Source: Clostridium caldaquaticum
GTDB lineage: Bacteria; Bacillota; Clostridia; Clostridiales; Clostridiaceae
Length of the DNA: 64,000 nucleotides
NCBI RefSeq assembly: GCF_023806125.1
Contig: NZ_JAMSKT010000008.1
Span: 1 to 64,000 of the forward strand
Reading direction: 5' to 3'
A program made the translations under genes and the position numbers. The notes below the pieces were generated by a model that worked only from the letters and a program-made list of their open reading frames with translations, did no database searches and was not told the DNA's origin. This document shows, in pieces, positions 1 to 7,226 of the stretch (positions are counted from its first letter, which is position 1; each line of letters opens with the position of its first letter).

Positions 1-165
1 AGCATATGCCTTATATGTAGTTTCTGTTCGTCAGACCAGAGCTTTGCCGCCGACTTCCTTCAGATTCCACCTCACGGTGTACACCCTTGTCTTAAGCTAA
101 CGGTTGGTACTATCAACCCCCGTATCGGACTTTCACCGACAAGATTACGCCCATGCCGGGCGCAC
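1..165 (-). mobile_element. Group IIC intron, 5' end (runs off left edge)
   Basis: Read on the minus strand, the element starts at 165 with GTGCGCCCGGCATGGG, the typical 5' end of group IIC introns such as the Oceanobacillus iheyensis intron. Further domain I hallmarks follow in order: GGTGAAAGTCC, ACCGTTAGCTTAA, AAGGGTGT, GGAATCTGAAGGAAG, GGCGGCAA and GGTCTGACGAACA. Group IIC introns insert just downstream of rho-independent terminator hairpins, and here a hairpin at 174-197 ends 8 bases before the junction. The reverse transcriptase/maturase gene, if present, and the 3' end lie outside the window. The identification rests on recalled consensus, not on a search. Confidence 0.88.
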
Positions 166-173
166 ATTAATAA

Positions 174-197
174 AGCACCACCCATAAGGATGGTGCT
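174..197 (-). terminator. Terminator of the first Cys-motif gene, used as intron target
   Basis: The 7-bp stem AGCACCA/TGGTGCT is extended by CC/GG and followed on the minus strand by TTTATTAAT. It ends the gene at 241-579. The group II intron begins directly after this T-rich tail. Confidence 0.8.
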
Positions 198-240
198 AAT
201 TTTCAATTCCTTATACTATATAGAATTTCTTGTGTGTATC

Positions 241-579
241 TTACCAGCCGCTTCCAACTGCGTTGTGAACAAATGCTGCTATTCTGTCTACTGGAATATC
301 AACTATTGAACCAAATCCTCTATCAGCGTCGCATCTTATTCCACTTGGTAATGTTGTATTACCTCCATGTCCGCATCCTTGATGTTTATCACAGCAGCTT
401 CCTAGTGCACATGCTGGAGCTGGTCCTATTTGTGTAATTAGCCTTACAAAGTTGCAATTTACACTAGCAAGTACTCCTGTAAAACCTCTGCCTGAATCTC
501 CACCGCTAGTTGTATAAATTGTTACAGTCTGTCCGATGTGTCTTGCTAAATCTCCTACTAAATTAAATCCATTTGCCAT
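241..579 (-). CDS. Small Cys-motif protein, paralogue 1 (putative spore-surface protein)
   Basis: Function not recognised. The 112-aa protein has no signal peptide. It starts MANGFNLVG, then has a conserved core IGQTVTIYTTSGG (residues 15-27) and GFTGVL (32-37). A cysteine cluster CALGSCC (57-63) follows, then a variable Gly/Cys/His-rich insert and a conserved tail IPVDRIAAFVHN. The alternating pattern suggests a small beta-rich or Sm-like barrel (inference). Start chosen by AGGAGG upstream of ATG. The gene is one of four paralogues within 2.7 kb, each behind a SigK-like promoter, so expression in the mother cell late in sporulation and a coat or exosporium role are plausible but unproven. 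Confidence 0.85.
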   Translation of the reverse strand: MANGFNLVGDLARHIGQTVTIYTTSGGDSGRGFTGVLASVNCNFVRLITQIGPAPACALGSCCDKHQGCGHGGNTTLPSGIRCDADRGFGSIVDIPVDRIAAFVHNAVGSGW

Positions 580-613
580 CCTGTGTGTCCTCCTTTCTTA
601 TATTCAAGATTAC

Positions 614-629
614 TAGGACCTTTGTCCTA
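614..629 (-). promoter_or_regulatory. Perfect palindrome at predicted transcript 5' end
   Basis: TAGGAC-N4-GTCCTA is a perfect 6-bp inverted repeat lying just past the SigK-like -10 box. The predicted start point falls at its first bases, so the mRNA of paralogue 1 would begin with a hairpin. Near-identical sites precede paralogues 3 and 4. Confidence 0.65.
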
Positions 630-632
630 ATA

Positions 633-659
633 TATACTATGATTTCCTGTATAAATGGT
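633..659 (-). promoter_or_regulatory. SigK-like promoter of paralogue 1
   Basis: On the minus strand an AC dinucleotide (-35) is followed by 16 bp and CATAGTATA, matching the Bacillus SigK pattern AC-N16/17-CATANNNTA. The match is by eye. Confidence 0.6.
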
Positions 660-684
660 TACAGTTATCATATAAATTTTTATA

Positions 685-1101
685 TTATATTATGTTGTGA
701 ACAAATGCAGCAATTTTATTTATTGGAATACTTGTCATAGTACCTAGTGTAAGTTTTTCACAATTATTTTCATCAAAAACCTTTTCTTGCTTTTCTGTTA
801 TGCAGCAGTTTCCAAGTGTACAGCTTGGTGGAGAAGCTGCTCTTATAAGTATTTTTATATAATCCTTATTAACTTCTATAAGTACTCCCGTAAACCCTGA
901 ACCTGATTCTCCTCCGCTAATTGTAAATATAGTTATTGTCTGTCCTATGTATCTTGTTAAACAAAGAATAAAGCTATCGTCATTTAAATATAACTTATTA
1001 TTTTTTATTTTGCTGGAAAATCTATATGCAGTTTCCGTTCTTAAATATATACACTTTTTTTTCTTTTTTATATTAAATATATTTATATTTTTTCTAACCA
1101 T
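685..1101 (-). CDS. Divergent Cys-motif protein, paralogue 2
   Basis: Function not recognised. This 138-aa member keeps the family core (YIGQTITIFTISGG, GFTGVL), the cysteine cluster CTLGNCC and the tail IPINKIAAFVHN. The first 48 residues are not shared with the paralogues; they are Lys/Asn-rich and include a run of five lysines. The gene has GAAAGGAT as ribosome site before ATG. It has a SigK-like promoter but lacks the upstream palindrome of the other three. The sequence is more AT-rich and more diverged, so it may be under weaker constraint. A spore-surface role is inferred only from the family context. Confidence 0.75.
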   Translation of the reverse strand: MVRKNINIFNIKKKKKCIYLRTETAYRFSSKIKNNKLYLNDDSFILCLTRYIGQTITIFTISGGESGSGFTGVLIEVNKDYIKILIRAASPPSCTLGNCCITEKQEKVFDENNCEKLTLGTMTSIPINKIAAFVHNII

Positions 1102-1134
1102 CTATCTTATCCTTTCTTACATATTAAGCTATTT

Positions 1135-1162
1135 TATAATATGAGCATAAATCCTTTATTGT
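1135..1162 (-). promoter_or_regulatory. SigK-like promoter of paralogue 2
   Basis: Minus strand AC-N17-CATATTATA, matching CATANNNTA exactly. It lies about 35 bp upstream of the ATG. Confidence 0.6.
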
Positions 1163-1176
1163 TACTAAAACTTATA

Positions 1177-1203
1177 AAGGCATCATCTAAAAGATGATGC
1201 CTT
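1177..1203 (-). terminator. Terminator of paralogue 3
   Basis: An 11-bp perfect stem AAGGCATCATC/GATGATGCCTT with a short loop lies 16 bp after the stop of the gene at 1219-1617. The following T-tract (TATAAG) is weak. Confidence 0.75.
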
Positions 1204-1218
1204 ATTTCTAAACTTTAG

Positions 1219-1617
1219 TTACCAGCCGCCGCCAACTGCATTGTGAACAAAAGAAGCTATTCTATTTACTGGAATATCCACTACTGATCCCAAACCACGA
1301 CTTCCATCACAATCTATTCTGCTTTGTCTGTTTGGAAAATTACCTTGACCTGCAATATTACCTGGATAATTTCCTAATCCATCGACACAATCCTCTTGAA
1401 CTCCAGCTACGTTATCTGGAAATCGTTTATCACAGCAACTTCCAAGTGCACAACCTGGTGCTGGACCAATTTGAGTAATAAGTCTTATAAAGTTTTGGTT
1501 TACCATTGCCAGTACCCCTGTAAAACCTCTTCCAGAATCTCCTCCACTTGTAGTATAAACAGTCACAGTTTGACCTATATAATTTGCTAAATTAGGTACG
1601 AAACCTCCGTTTGCCAT
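1219..1617 (-). CDS. Small Cys-motif protein, paralogue 3
   Basis: Function not recognised. The 132-aa protein has the same architecture as paralogue 1: core IGQTVTVYTTSGGDSG, GFTGVL, cysteine cluster CALGSCC, and tail IPVNRIASFVHNAVGGGW. It has the longest variable insert between cluster and tail, rich in Gly, Asn, Asp and Gln. AGGAGG precedes the ATG. A SigK-like promoter and a palindrome lie upstream, as for paralogue 1. The strong identity in core and tail and the free variation of the insert suggest recent tandem duplication with a scaffold-plus-variable-loop design (inference). Confidence 0.85.
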   Translation of the reverse strand: MANGGFVPNLANYIGQTVTVYTTSGGDSGRGFTGVLAMVNQNFIRLITQIGPAPGCALGSCCDKRFPDNVAGVQEDCVDGLGNYPGNIAGQGNFPNRQSRIDCDGSRGLGSVVDIPVNRIASFVHNAVGGGW

Positions 1618-1653
1618 CCTAAGTATCCTCCTTTCTTATAATGAAGATTTATT

Positions 1654-1667
1654 AGGACTCTTGTCCT
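1654..1667 (-). promoter_or_regulatory. Palindrome at predicted transcript 5' end of paralogue 3
   Basis: AGGAC-N4-GTCCT is a 5-bp perfect inverted repeat at the same distance from the -10 box as the repeat at 614-629. The loop differs (TCTT against CTTT on the plus strand) while the stem is kept. Confidence 0.6.
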
Positions 1668-1671
1668 GCTA

Positions 1672-1699
1672 TATAGTATGATATTTATTTTATATTTGT
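1672..1699 (-). promoter_or_regulatory. SigK-like promoter of paralogue 3
   Basis: Minus strand AC-N17-CATACTATA, an exact CATANNNTA match, in line with the promoters of the other paralogues. Confidence 0.6.
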
Positions 1700-1791
1700 C
1701 ACTATTTATAAAAATATTTTATGAAAACTGTATATGCTTACTTAATACAACTAATAATATTAATATCAGATTCTAAAGTATAGTGGTGTTT

Positions 1792-2253
1792 ATGATGCGA
1801 AAATATATTTTTATCTTATTTTACCTACTTGAAATTGTATTATTTACTAGTTGTTCAGATTCCAATTATTCATTTTCCAGAAAAGGTTCCAACCAAGGGA
1901 TAGTTAACTCTGTGTTTTATAATGATGGAATATATGTAGGTGAAGGTGACAGTAAAGATTACGGAAACGATATTGCAACAATTACTATATCAAAGGGAAA
2001 AATTACAGAAGTAATGTTTAAAAGAATAGACTTAAAAGGCACTGAAATTATTAGTAAATACTGCAGTACCATTGATAATAGCGATACAAGTAGGCGGCTT
2101 CTTGCAGATGATATAGAATCAATCATAGACTTACTTACAAATGAAGTTTTAAAAAGACAAAGCTATGATATAAGTATCCCAACAAAAAATAAAGACCTAT
2201 TATTAAATTGGAAGCTGGCTGTAAAAAGAGCGGTAGAAAAAGCTAAAAAATAG
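1792..2253 (+). CDS. Lipoprotein with FMN-binding-like domain
   Basis: The protein of about 153 aa has a hydrophobic N-terminus ending in the lipobox LFTSC, so it is probably lipid-anchored on the outer face of the membrane. The next region (YNDGIYVGEGDSKDYGND, then an ISKGKITEV stretch) resembles the start of FMN-binding domains, which share a D-G-Y/T-x-G opening and an x-x-G-K-I-x-x-V strand. The C-terminus is a charged helix (AVKRAVEKAKK). I chose the ATG at 1792 because the GTG triplets upstream look like part of a weak ribosome site; 1795 is also possible. It lies between Cys-motif paralogues on the opposite strand. Family assignment is tentative. Confidence 0.7.
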   Translation: MMRKYIFILFYLLEIVLFTSCSDSNYSFSRKGSNQGIVNSVFYNDGIYVGEGDSKDYGNDIATITISKGKITEVMFKRIDLKGTEIISKYCSTIDNSDTSRRLLADDIESIIDLLTNEVLKRQSYDISIPTKNKDLLLNWKLAVKRAVEKAKK

Positions 2254-2254
2254 C

Positions 2255-2290
2255 AAAGGGACTGATTTTTATATCAATCCCTTTTTTTTT
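2255..2290 (+). terminator. Terminator of lipoprotein gene
   Basis: AAAGGGA pairs with TCCCTTT and is followed by a run of nine or more T on the plus strand, directly after the stop codon. Confidence 0.85.
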
Positions 2291-2301
2291 AGATATTTCT
2301 A

Positions 2302-2640
2302 TTAATTGCTTCCTACCGAGTTGTGTACAAAAGCTGCTATTCTGTCAACTGGAATATCAACTATAGAACCCAAATCTCCAGGACGGCAGTCTGGTCTTCC
2401 TTGTACTCCTAAATTATTACCTTCTTTACTTTGCTCAACACGGTGATTTTTATCGCAGCAGCTTCCCAGTGCACAGCCTGGTGCTGGTCCTAAATTTGTA
2501 ACTAATCTTACAAAACTAGGATTAACCATAGTTAGCACTCCTGTAAAACCTCGACCTGAATCTCCACCGCTTGTAGTATAAATAGTTACAGTTTGGCCAA
2601 TATTACTTGATAATTCTGCTAAAAAATTATATTCATCCAT
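2302..2640 (-). CDS. Small Cys-motif protein, paralogue 4
   Basis: Function not recognised. This 112-aa paralogue starts MDEYNFLAELSSN and has the core IGQTVTIYTTSGGDSGRG, GFTGVL, CALGSCC and the tail IPVDRIAAFVHNSVGSN. Its insert is short and hydrophilic (KNHRVEQSKEGNN). AAGGAGG lies upstream of the ATG. A SigK-like promoter precedes it, with an imperfect copy of the palindrome. It is the most distal member of the array and is separated from paralogue 3 by the lipoprotein gene. Confidence 0.85.
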   Translation of the reverse strand: MDEYNFLAELSSNIGQTVTIYTTSGGDSGRGFTGVLTMVNPSFVRLVTNLGPAPGCALGSCCDKNHRVEQSKEGNNLGVQGRPDCRPGDLGSIVDIPVDRIAAFVHNSVGSN

Positions 2641-2693
2641 CCTCTGTTTCCTCCTTTTTAAAATTAATGATTTAGTAGACCTTTGTCCTAATT

Positions 2694-2720
2694 CATAATA
2701 TGAAAGCTTTTTATAATTGT
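2694..2720 (-). promoter_or_regulatory. SigK-like promoter of paralogue 4
   Basis: Minus strand AC-N16-CATATTATG, with one mismatch in the last base of CATANNNTA. Downstream lies an imperfect palindrome (AGGACAAAGGTC). Confidence 0.5.
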
Positions 2721-2894
2721 TACAAAACTCATATGAAAATAAAAATATCCCAACATGAATATTTTGAATATATGTTTATAATCTACAAAAAATATTGTAT
2801 AATGATATTTGTTTTTATAATAACTTTTTAAAAATATTATCGTATATATCCATATGTATTAATTCTACATCTATTTTAGAAAGAAGTGACTTTA

Positions 2895-4082
2895 ATGAAG
2901 TTATCAAAAAATAAAAAATTAAAAGCAATTTTATTCTCTTTCCTTGTAATTTTTGTAACTGTAGGCAGTTCTTTTGCAGGTTATACTTATTATCAATTAA
3001 GCAAAGTTAAAATTACAGAAATATCTAAAACCGATGAAGATTTAGGTATAGTAAGAACTCCTTCTTCAAATGAAGATGAACTAAATGTTGAAATGGATGA
3101 TGACATTGTCAATATCGCTCTTTTTGGAACTGATAGAAGAGATCCAAATGAGAAAGCCCGTACAGATACTATTATGATAGCTACAATAGATAAAAAACAT
3201 AAAAAAATTAAACTTTCTTCTATTATGAGAGATACTTATGTAAAAATCAACGGGCATGGAATGGACAAGATAACTCATGCTTATTTTTACGGTGGTCCTC
3301 AACTTGCTATTAGAACATTAAATGAAAACTTTAAACTAGATATAAGAGACTTTGTACTTGTTGACTTTTTTAGCTTAGAAAAAATAATAGATGCTCTTGG
3401 CGGAGTTGTTATTGATGTAAAAAAAGAAGAAATTCCAAGCATGAACAAAAATATGGAAGAAGTGGCTTGGAGAGAAAACAAACCTACTGCCTATGTCACT
3501 ACTCCTGGACCACAGCTTTTAAATGGTATGCAAGCAGTTGGATATGCAAGAATACGAAACGTAGGAAATGGCGATTATGAAAGAACCGATAGACAAAGAC
3601 AAGTTTTAAATTTATTATTTGATAAAGTAACTGCAGCTGGATCACTGAAATATCCATATATTGTATCTCAAATTTTACCTTATACAGAAACAAGCATAGA
3701 TAAAAGCACTATGCTGAAACTAGGTGCTCAAGTTTTTGCAGCAAACATTACTACAATAGATCAACAGAGATTTCCTTTGGATAAAAATTCCAGAGATACA
3801 AAAATAAATGGAGTTTATTATTTGTGGGCGGACTTAAATGCCACTGCAAAGAATATTCATCAGTTTATTTACGAAACTCAGGATACTGGTACTAATACTG
3901 ATAATAATGAGCAAAAATCTAATACCCAACAAAACAAAAAAACAACTACAACAAATAAAACTACGAAATCCAAACAGACGCAATCTACAACTAAAACTAC
4001 TACAGAGCAAAAAAATCAATCAACACAGCAGTCTGAAACTACATCAAAACAAGAAATACAATCGTCAGAAGAGTCCAATTAG
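2895..4082 (+). CDS. LytR-CpsA-Psr (LCP) family cell-wall protein
   Basis: The LCP family transfers undecaprenyl-linked glycopolymers to peptidoglycan outside the membrane. The 395-aa protein has a short basic N-terminus, one membrane segment (about residues 8-31) and the LCP catalytic domain. Typical motifs are NIALFGTDRRD, RTDTIMIATID, SIMRDTYVKI, KITHAYFYGG and the arginine-rich YARIRNVGNGDYERTDRQRQV. The last 60 residues are a low-complexity Thr/Gln/Lys/Ser tail, presumably spanning the wall. A GTG at 2886 is in frame, but the ATG at 2895 fits the ribosome site AGAAAGAAG better. It is transcribed alone and ends in a strong terminator. Confidence 0.9.
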   Translation: MKLSKNKKLKAILFSFLVIFVTVGSSFAGYTYYQLSKVKITEISKTDEDLGIVRTPSSNEDELNVEMDDDIVNIALFGTDRRDPNEKARTDTIMIATIDKKHKKIKLSSIMRDTYVKINGHGMDKITHAYFYGGPQLAIRTLNENFKLDIRDFVLVDFFSLEKIIDALGGVVIDVKKEEIPSMNKNMEEVAWRENKPTAYVTTPGPQLLNGMQAVGYARIRNVGNGDYERTDRQRQVLNLLFDKVTAAGSLKYPYIVSQILPYTETSIDKSTMLKLGAQVFAANITTIDQQRFPLDKNSRDTKINGVYYLWADLNATAKNIHQFIYETQDTGTNTDNNEQKSNTQQNKKTTTTNKTTKSKQTQSTTKTTTEQKNQSTQQSETTSKQEIQSSEESN

Positions 4083-4111
4083 CCAATAACTGACCTATTA
4101 ATATTTTAACT

Positions 4112-4141
4112 AAAAACCCTGTGCCTTAGCACAGGGTTTTT
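4112..4141. terminator. Bidirectional terminator (LCP gene and ccpA-like gene)
   Basis: CCCTGTGC-CTTA-GCACAGGG is flanked by A and T runs on both sides between convergent genes. Confidence 0.9.
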
Positions 4142-4142
4142 A

Positions 4143-5147
4143 CTATTTTTTACATGAATTTCTTTCAGCAATTTGATGAGGTAATACAAAATGATGCTCA
4201 GCAAGCTCTGTCTTATTTATAACCTTAATAAGCATTCTCATTCCTACAGAACCCATATCATACATAGGCTGTACTACTGTTGTAAGCTTTGGATAGAATA
4301 TAGATGCACTATAAATATCATTAAATCCCATTACATCAATATCTTCTGGTACCCTTTTTCCTATATCTCTTAATGCATTTATTGCACCCATAGCCAGCTC
4401 ATCACTAGCACAGAAAACAGCATCTACCTCTACATCTTTATTAGCAAAGATAGCATTTATACCATCATAACCATCTTGAGCCTTTAGCCCACCAAAAAAG
4501 CATAATTTTTCATTAAATTCTATACCATTGCTTTCAAGAGCAGACTTATAACCAGAAAATCTATACGAAGCTGCATGAACAGCATCTTCATGAGTTCCTA
4601 TGTAAGCTATCTTTTTATTTCCTTTATTTATAAGATAATTAGTAGCCTCAAAAGCTGCTTTATCATTATCAATAGTTATACTTGGGAAGGTATTAGCTTT
4701 ATCTGTAGTTTCAACCAATACAACAGGTAACTCAAGGCTCTTTATAAGCTCGATTATCTCTGGCTCTAAAGAGTTACTCATATAAATAACTCCATCTACC
4801 ATCTTCTCTTTTAATACTCTAAGATATTCCATTTCTTTGTCTGGATCCAAATCAGTATTACAAAGCATTATATTGTAGTTGTATATATTAGCTACATCTT
4901 CTGCTCCTCTTACTATTTCAGGATAAAACTGATTTGAAATATCTGGTATTATAATACCTATGGTTCTGCTTTTCTGAGTTTTTAAGCTTCTTGCAACTAT
5001 ATTAGGTCTATAGCCTAATTTCTTTATGGCTTCCTGAACCTTCTTTTTTGTCTCTTCATTAACTACATCAACATCATTTAAAACTCTGGAAACAGTAGCA
5101 ATGGATACTCCTGCTTCTTTTGCAACATCTTTTATTGAAGCTGCCAC
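4143..5147 (-). CDS. ccpA: LacI-family regulator, CcpA-like
   Basis: This is a probable catabolite control protein A, the carbon-catabolite regulator that binds cre sites together with Ser-phosphorylated HPr. Its 334 aa match the usual CcpA length. The N-terminal LacI helix-turn-helix reads IKDVAKEAGVSIATVSRVLN, followed by the hinge helix region (PNIVARSLKT) and a periplasmic-binding-like core (IGIIIPDISNQFYPEIVRG, and MGFNDIYSASIFYP near the end). No sugar-specific operon adjoins it, and single-gene transcription fits a global regulator better than a local one. Other LacI paralogues cannot be excluded without checking the HPr contact residues. Confidence 0.78.
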   Translation of the reverse strand: MAASIKDVAKEAGVSIATVSRVLNDVDVVNEETKKKVQEAIKKLGYRPNIVARSLKTQKSRTIGIIIPDISNQFYPEIVRGAEDVANIYNYNIMLCNTDLDPDKEMEYLRVLKEKMVDGVIYMSNSLEPEIIELIKSLELPVVLVETTDKANTFPSITIDNDKAAFEATNYLINKGNKKIAYIGTHEDAVHAASYRFSGYKSALESNGIEFNEKLCFFGGLKAQDGYDGINAIFANKDVEVDAVFCASDELAMGAINALRDIGKRVPEDIDVMGFNDIYSASIFYPKLTTVVQPMYDMGSVGMRMLIKVINKTELAEHHFVLPHQIAERNSCKK

Positions 5148-5282
5148 AATATCAACTCCTAAACTAATATTCTATCTCATAATTATAACTATAAAACAAC
5201 TTCTTTACAAGTTAATATATACTACTTTTTTCTATATTATTCTATTAATGAAGATATATTATCATAATTTTTGAATAAAAAC

Positions 5283-5312
5283 AAATAACATGCAGCTATT
5301 TGCATGTTATTT
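5283..5312 (-). terminator. Terminator of formate/nitrite channel gene
   Basis: AAATAACATGCA pairs with TGCATGTTATTT, followed on the minus strand by GTTTTTATT. Confidence 0.85.
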
Positions 5313-5317
5313 TAAAA

Positions 5318-6124
5318 TCAGGCACTTTTTGAAGTTTTTTCATATTTAGCTATTAATTTCTTATTCTTAGAAATAAACCAATATGGAAATGCAACAAACA
5401 ATGCTCCGCCAGCTAAATTACCTAATGTAGAAAAAACTAAATTGTGAGCTACAGCTCCTAAAGATACCTCAGCTCCATGTGAAAGTATGCTTGCAAGCGG
5501 AAGCAGAGTCATATTTGCTACACTGTGCTCAAAACCTGTTGTTATGAAAGCAAATAAACACCAAAATATCATAATAAGCTTAGCTGTATCATCTTTTAAT
5601 TTATAAAAACACCAAACCGCAAGACAAACCAGTATGTTACACAATATTCCCCTTGCAAAAATTTGAAGGGCTGATGGAGATACTTTACCTGCAGCACCTT
5701 CTATTATAAACTCTGCTAAATTACCCTTAACTAAACCGGATGCTAAAAATAATACTACTGTAATTATAGAGCCAATAAGGTTTCCAATCCAACTTGCAGT
5801 CCAAATTTTAAAAGCATCCATCCAACTTGTCCTTTTCTCTAAAGCACCAATTGCCATTACCATATTTGTTCCTGTAAAAAGTTCCGCACCTGCAACCATT
5901 ACTAAACTTAAACCTACTCCAAAGGAAGTTCCCATGAGTATTTTATAAGCAGGTGAATTTCCTGCATGGAGATATGCTCCAACAGTGAAAATAAATATAT
6001 ATGCTATTCCAATAAACAACCCTGCTAAAGCTGCAGCGGTTATATAGTTTGCTTTACCTTCCTTTAAAAACTTAATTTTTTTTTCCGCGTAATGAGCTAC
6101 ATAATCAACATCTGAACTAAACAT
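5318..6124 (-). CDS. Formate/nitrite transporter (FNT) family channel
   Basis: A pentameric membrane channel for small monovalent anions such as formate, nitrite or hydrosulfide. The 268-aa protein has about six hydrophobic segments and FNT features: an N-terminal amphipathic stretch (HYAEKKIKFLKEG), GLFIGIAYIF, GAELFTGTNMVMAIG and a late F-E-H-S-V-A-N-M motif. Start supported by CAGGAGGGG before ATG. It has no pyruvate formate-lyase, nitrite or sulfite neighbours, so the substrate cannot be told. The leader is unusual: an inverted repeat at 6146-6170 and a 15-bp tandem repeat at 6174-6203 lie between start codon and promoter region. Confidence 0.9.
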   Translation of the reverse strand: MFSSDVDYVAHYAEKKIKFLKEGKANYITAAALAGLFIGIAYIFIFTVGAYLHAGNSPAYKILMGTSFGVGLSLVMVAGAELFTGTNMVMAIGALEKRTSWMDAFKIWTASWIGNLIGSIITVVLFLASGLVKGNLAEFIIEGAAGKVSPSALQIFARGILCNILVCLAVWCFYKLKDDTAKLIMIFWCLFAFITTGFEHSVANMTLLPLASILSHGAEVSLGAVAHNLVFSTLGNLAGGALFVAFPYWFISKNKKLIAKYEKTSKSA

Positions 6125-6145
6125 TTAAACCCCTCCTGTATTTCT

Positions 6146-6170
6146 GCACAAAGAATATTAATATTTGTGC
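6146..6170. promoter_or_regulatory. Inverted repeat in FNT gene leader
   Basis: GCACAAA and TTTGTGC form a 7-bp inverted repeat around an AATATT centre, 22 bp upstream of the FNT start codon. It could be an operator or an mRNA hairpin. Confidence 0.45.
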
Positions 6171-6173
6171 TTG

Positions 6174-6203
6174 AAAGTTACAATTTAAAAAGTTACAATT
6201 TAA
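6174..6203. repeat. Perfect 15-bp tandem repeat upstream of FNT gene
   Basis: AAAGTTACAATTTAA occurs twice head to tail without a gap. On the minus strand it reads TTAAATTGTAACTTT. It lies just upstream of the inverted repeat, in the likely promoter region of the channel gene. Confidence 0.85.
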
Positions 6204-6362
6204 ACAAAAATATTATATCATAAAATTTTAATAATCAATTCATTTAGTAAATTTTCAGTTTATTAAATCTTTTAGTAACCAAGGACAACCTAAAGTGAAT
6301 ATACTATCATAGCGGATTAAATTAATATAAATTACTGTTTTATCTTAAGGAGGTCTAAAATA

Positions 6363-7172
6363 ATGGGCTGGTTTTCTAATCAAAATCATATAGTTCAGGC
6401 ACTGCTTGCCACATTATTTACCTGGGGTATAACTGCAGCTGGTGCAGCTATGGTATTCTTCTTTAAAAATGTCAGCAAAAAAGTATTAGATGTGATGATG
6501 GGTTTTGCTGCTGGAGTAATGATTGCTGCAAGTTTTTGGTCACTGCTGGCACCAGCTATAGAAATGGCTGAAAACTCAGGAAAACCTGCTTGGCTTCCTG
6601 CCGTTACCGGCTTTCTTGCTGGAGGAATTTTTCTAAGAATAATAGATAAAATTCTTCCCCATTTGCACGTTGGTTTTCCAAACGAAGAAGCAGAAGGAAT
6701 AAAAACAAGCTGGCAGAGAAGTGTACTTTTGGTTCTGGCTATAACTCTACATAATATTCCTGAAGGGTTAGCTGTAGGAGTAGCCTTTGGAGCTTTAAGT
6801 GCAAATCTTCCTTCTGCCTCTCTATCTAGTGCTGTTGCACTAGCTATAGGTATTGGTCTTCAGAATTTTCCAGAAGGTGCCTCTGTATCTCTTCCTTTAA
6901 GAAGAGAAGGATATTCAAGACTTAAAAGTTTTGTTTATGGTCAATTTTCTGGAATGGTGGAACCTGTTGCTGGCGTGCTTGGAGCAATGCTTGTAATAAC
7001 AATGCAGAATATTCTCCCTTATGCCCTTTCCTTTGCAGCTGGTGCAATGATTTTTGTTGTTGTAGAAGAACTAATTCCAGAATCTCAACTAGAAAAAAAT
7101 ACAGATATTGCAACATTAGGTACAATGCTTGGATTTGCAGTAATGATGTTTCTAGATGTAGCATTAGGCTAG
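6363..7172 (+). CDS. ZIP-family metal permease (GufA-like)
   Basis: Probable zinc or other divalent metal transporter of the inner membrane. The 269-aa protein has about eight membrane segments and carries both ZIP signatures: [14 protein letters not shown] in the fourth segment and [12 protein letters not shown] in the fifth, whose His, Asn, Pro and Glu residues line the metal site. The histidine-rich loop between segments is short, as in GufA-type ZIPs. Start supported by AAGGAGG upstream of ATG. It is transcribed alone and ends in a bidirectional terminator. Confidence 0.9.
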   Translation: MGWFSNQNHIVQALLATLFTWGITAAGAAMVFFFKNVSKKVLDVMMGFAAGVMIAASFWSLLAPAIEMAENSGKPAWLPAVTGFLAGGIFLRIIDKILPHLHVGFPNEEAEGIKTSWQRSVLLVLAITLHNIPEGLAVGVAFGALSANLPSASLSSAVALAIGIGLQNFPEGASVSLPLRREGYSRLKSFVYGQFSGMVEPVAGVLGAMLVITMQNILPYALSFAAGAMIFVVVEELIPESQLEKNTDIATLGTMLGFAVMMFLDVALG

Positions 7173-7178
7173 TTTCAT

Positions 7179-7217
7179 TAAAAGCTGTTAGTCAAAATAT
7201 TGATTAACAGCTTTTAT
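7179..7217. terminator. Bidirectional terminator (ZIP gene and hyd operon)
   Basis: TAAAAGCTGTTA pairs with TAACAGCTTTTA, with an inner TCA/TGA extension, between convergent transcription units. Confidence 0.85.
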
Positions 7218-7226
7218 TATAAATTT

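Noticed and set aside
6174-6203. CRISPR array
   Set aside because: Only two abutting copies without spacers and no cas genes anywhere in the window.
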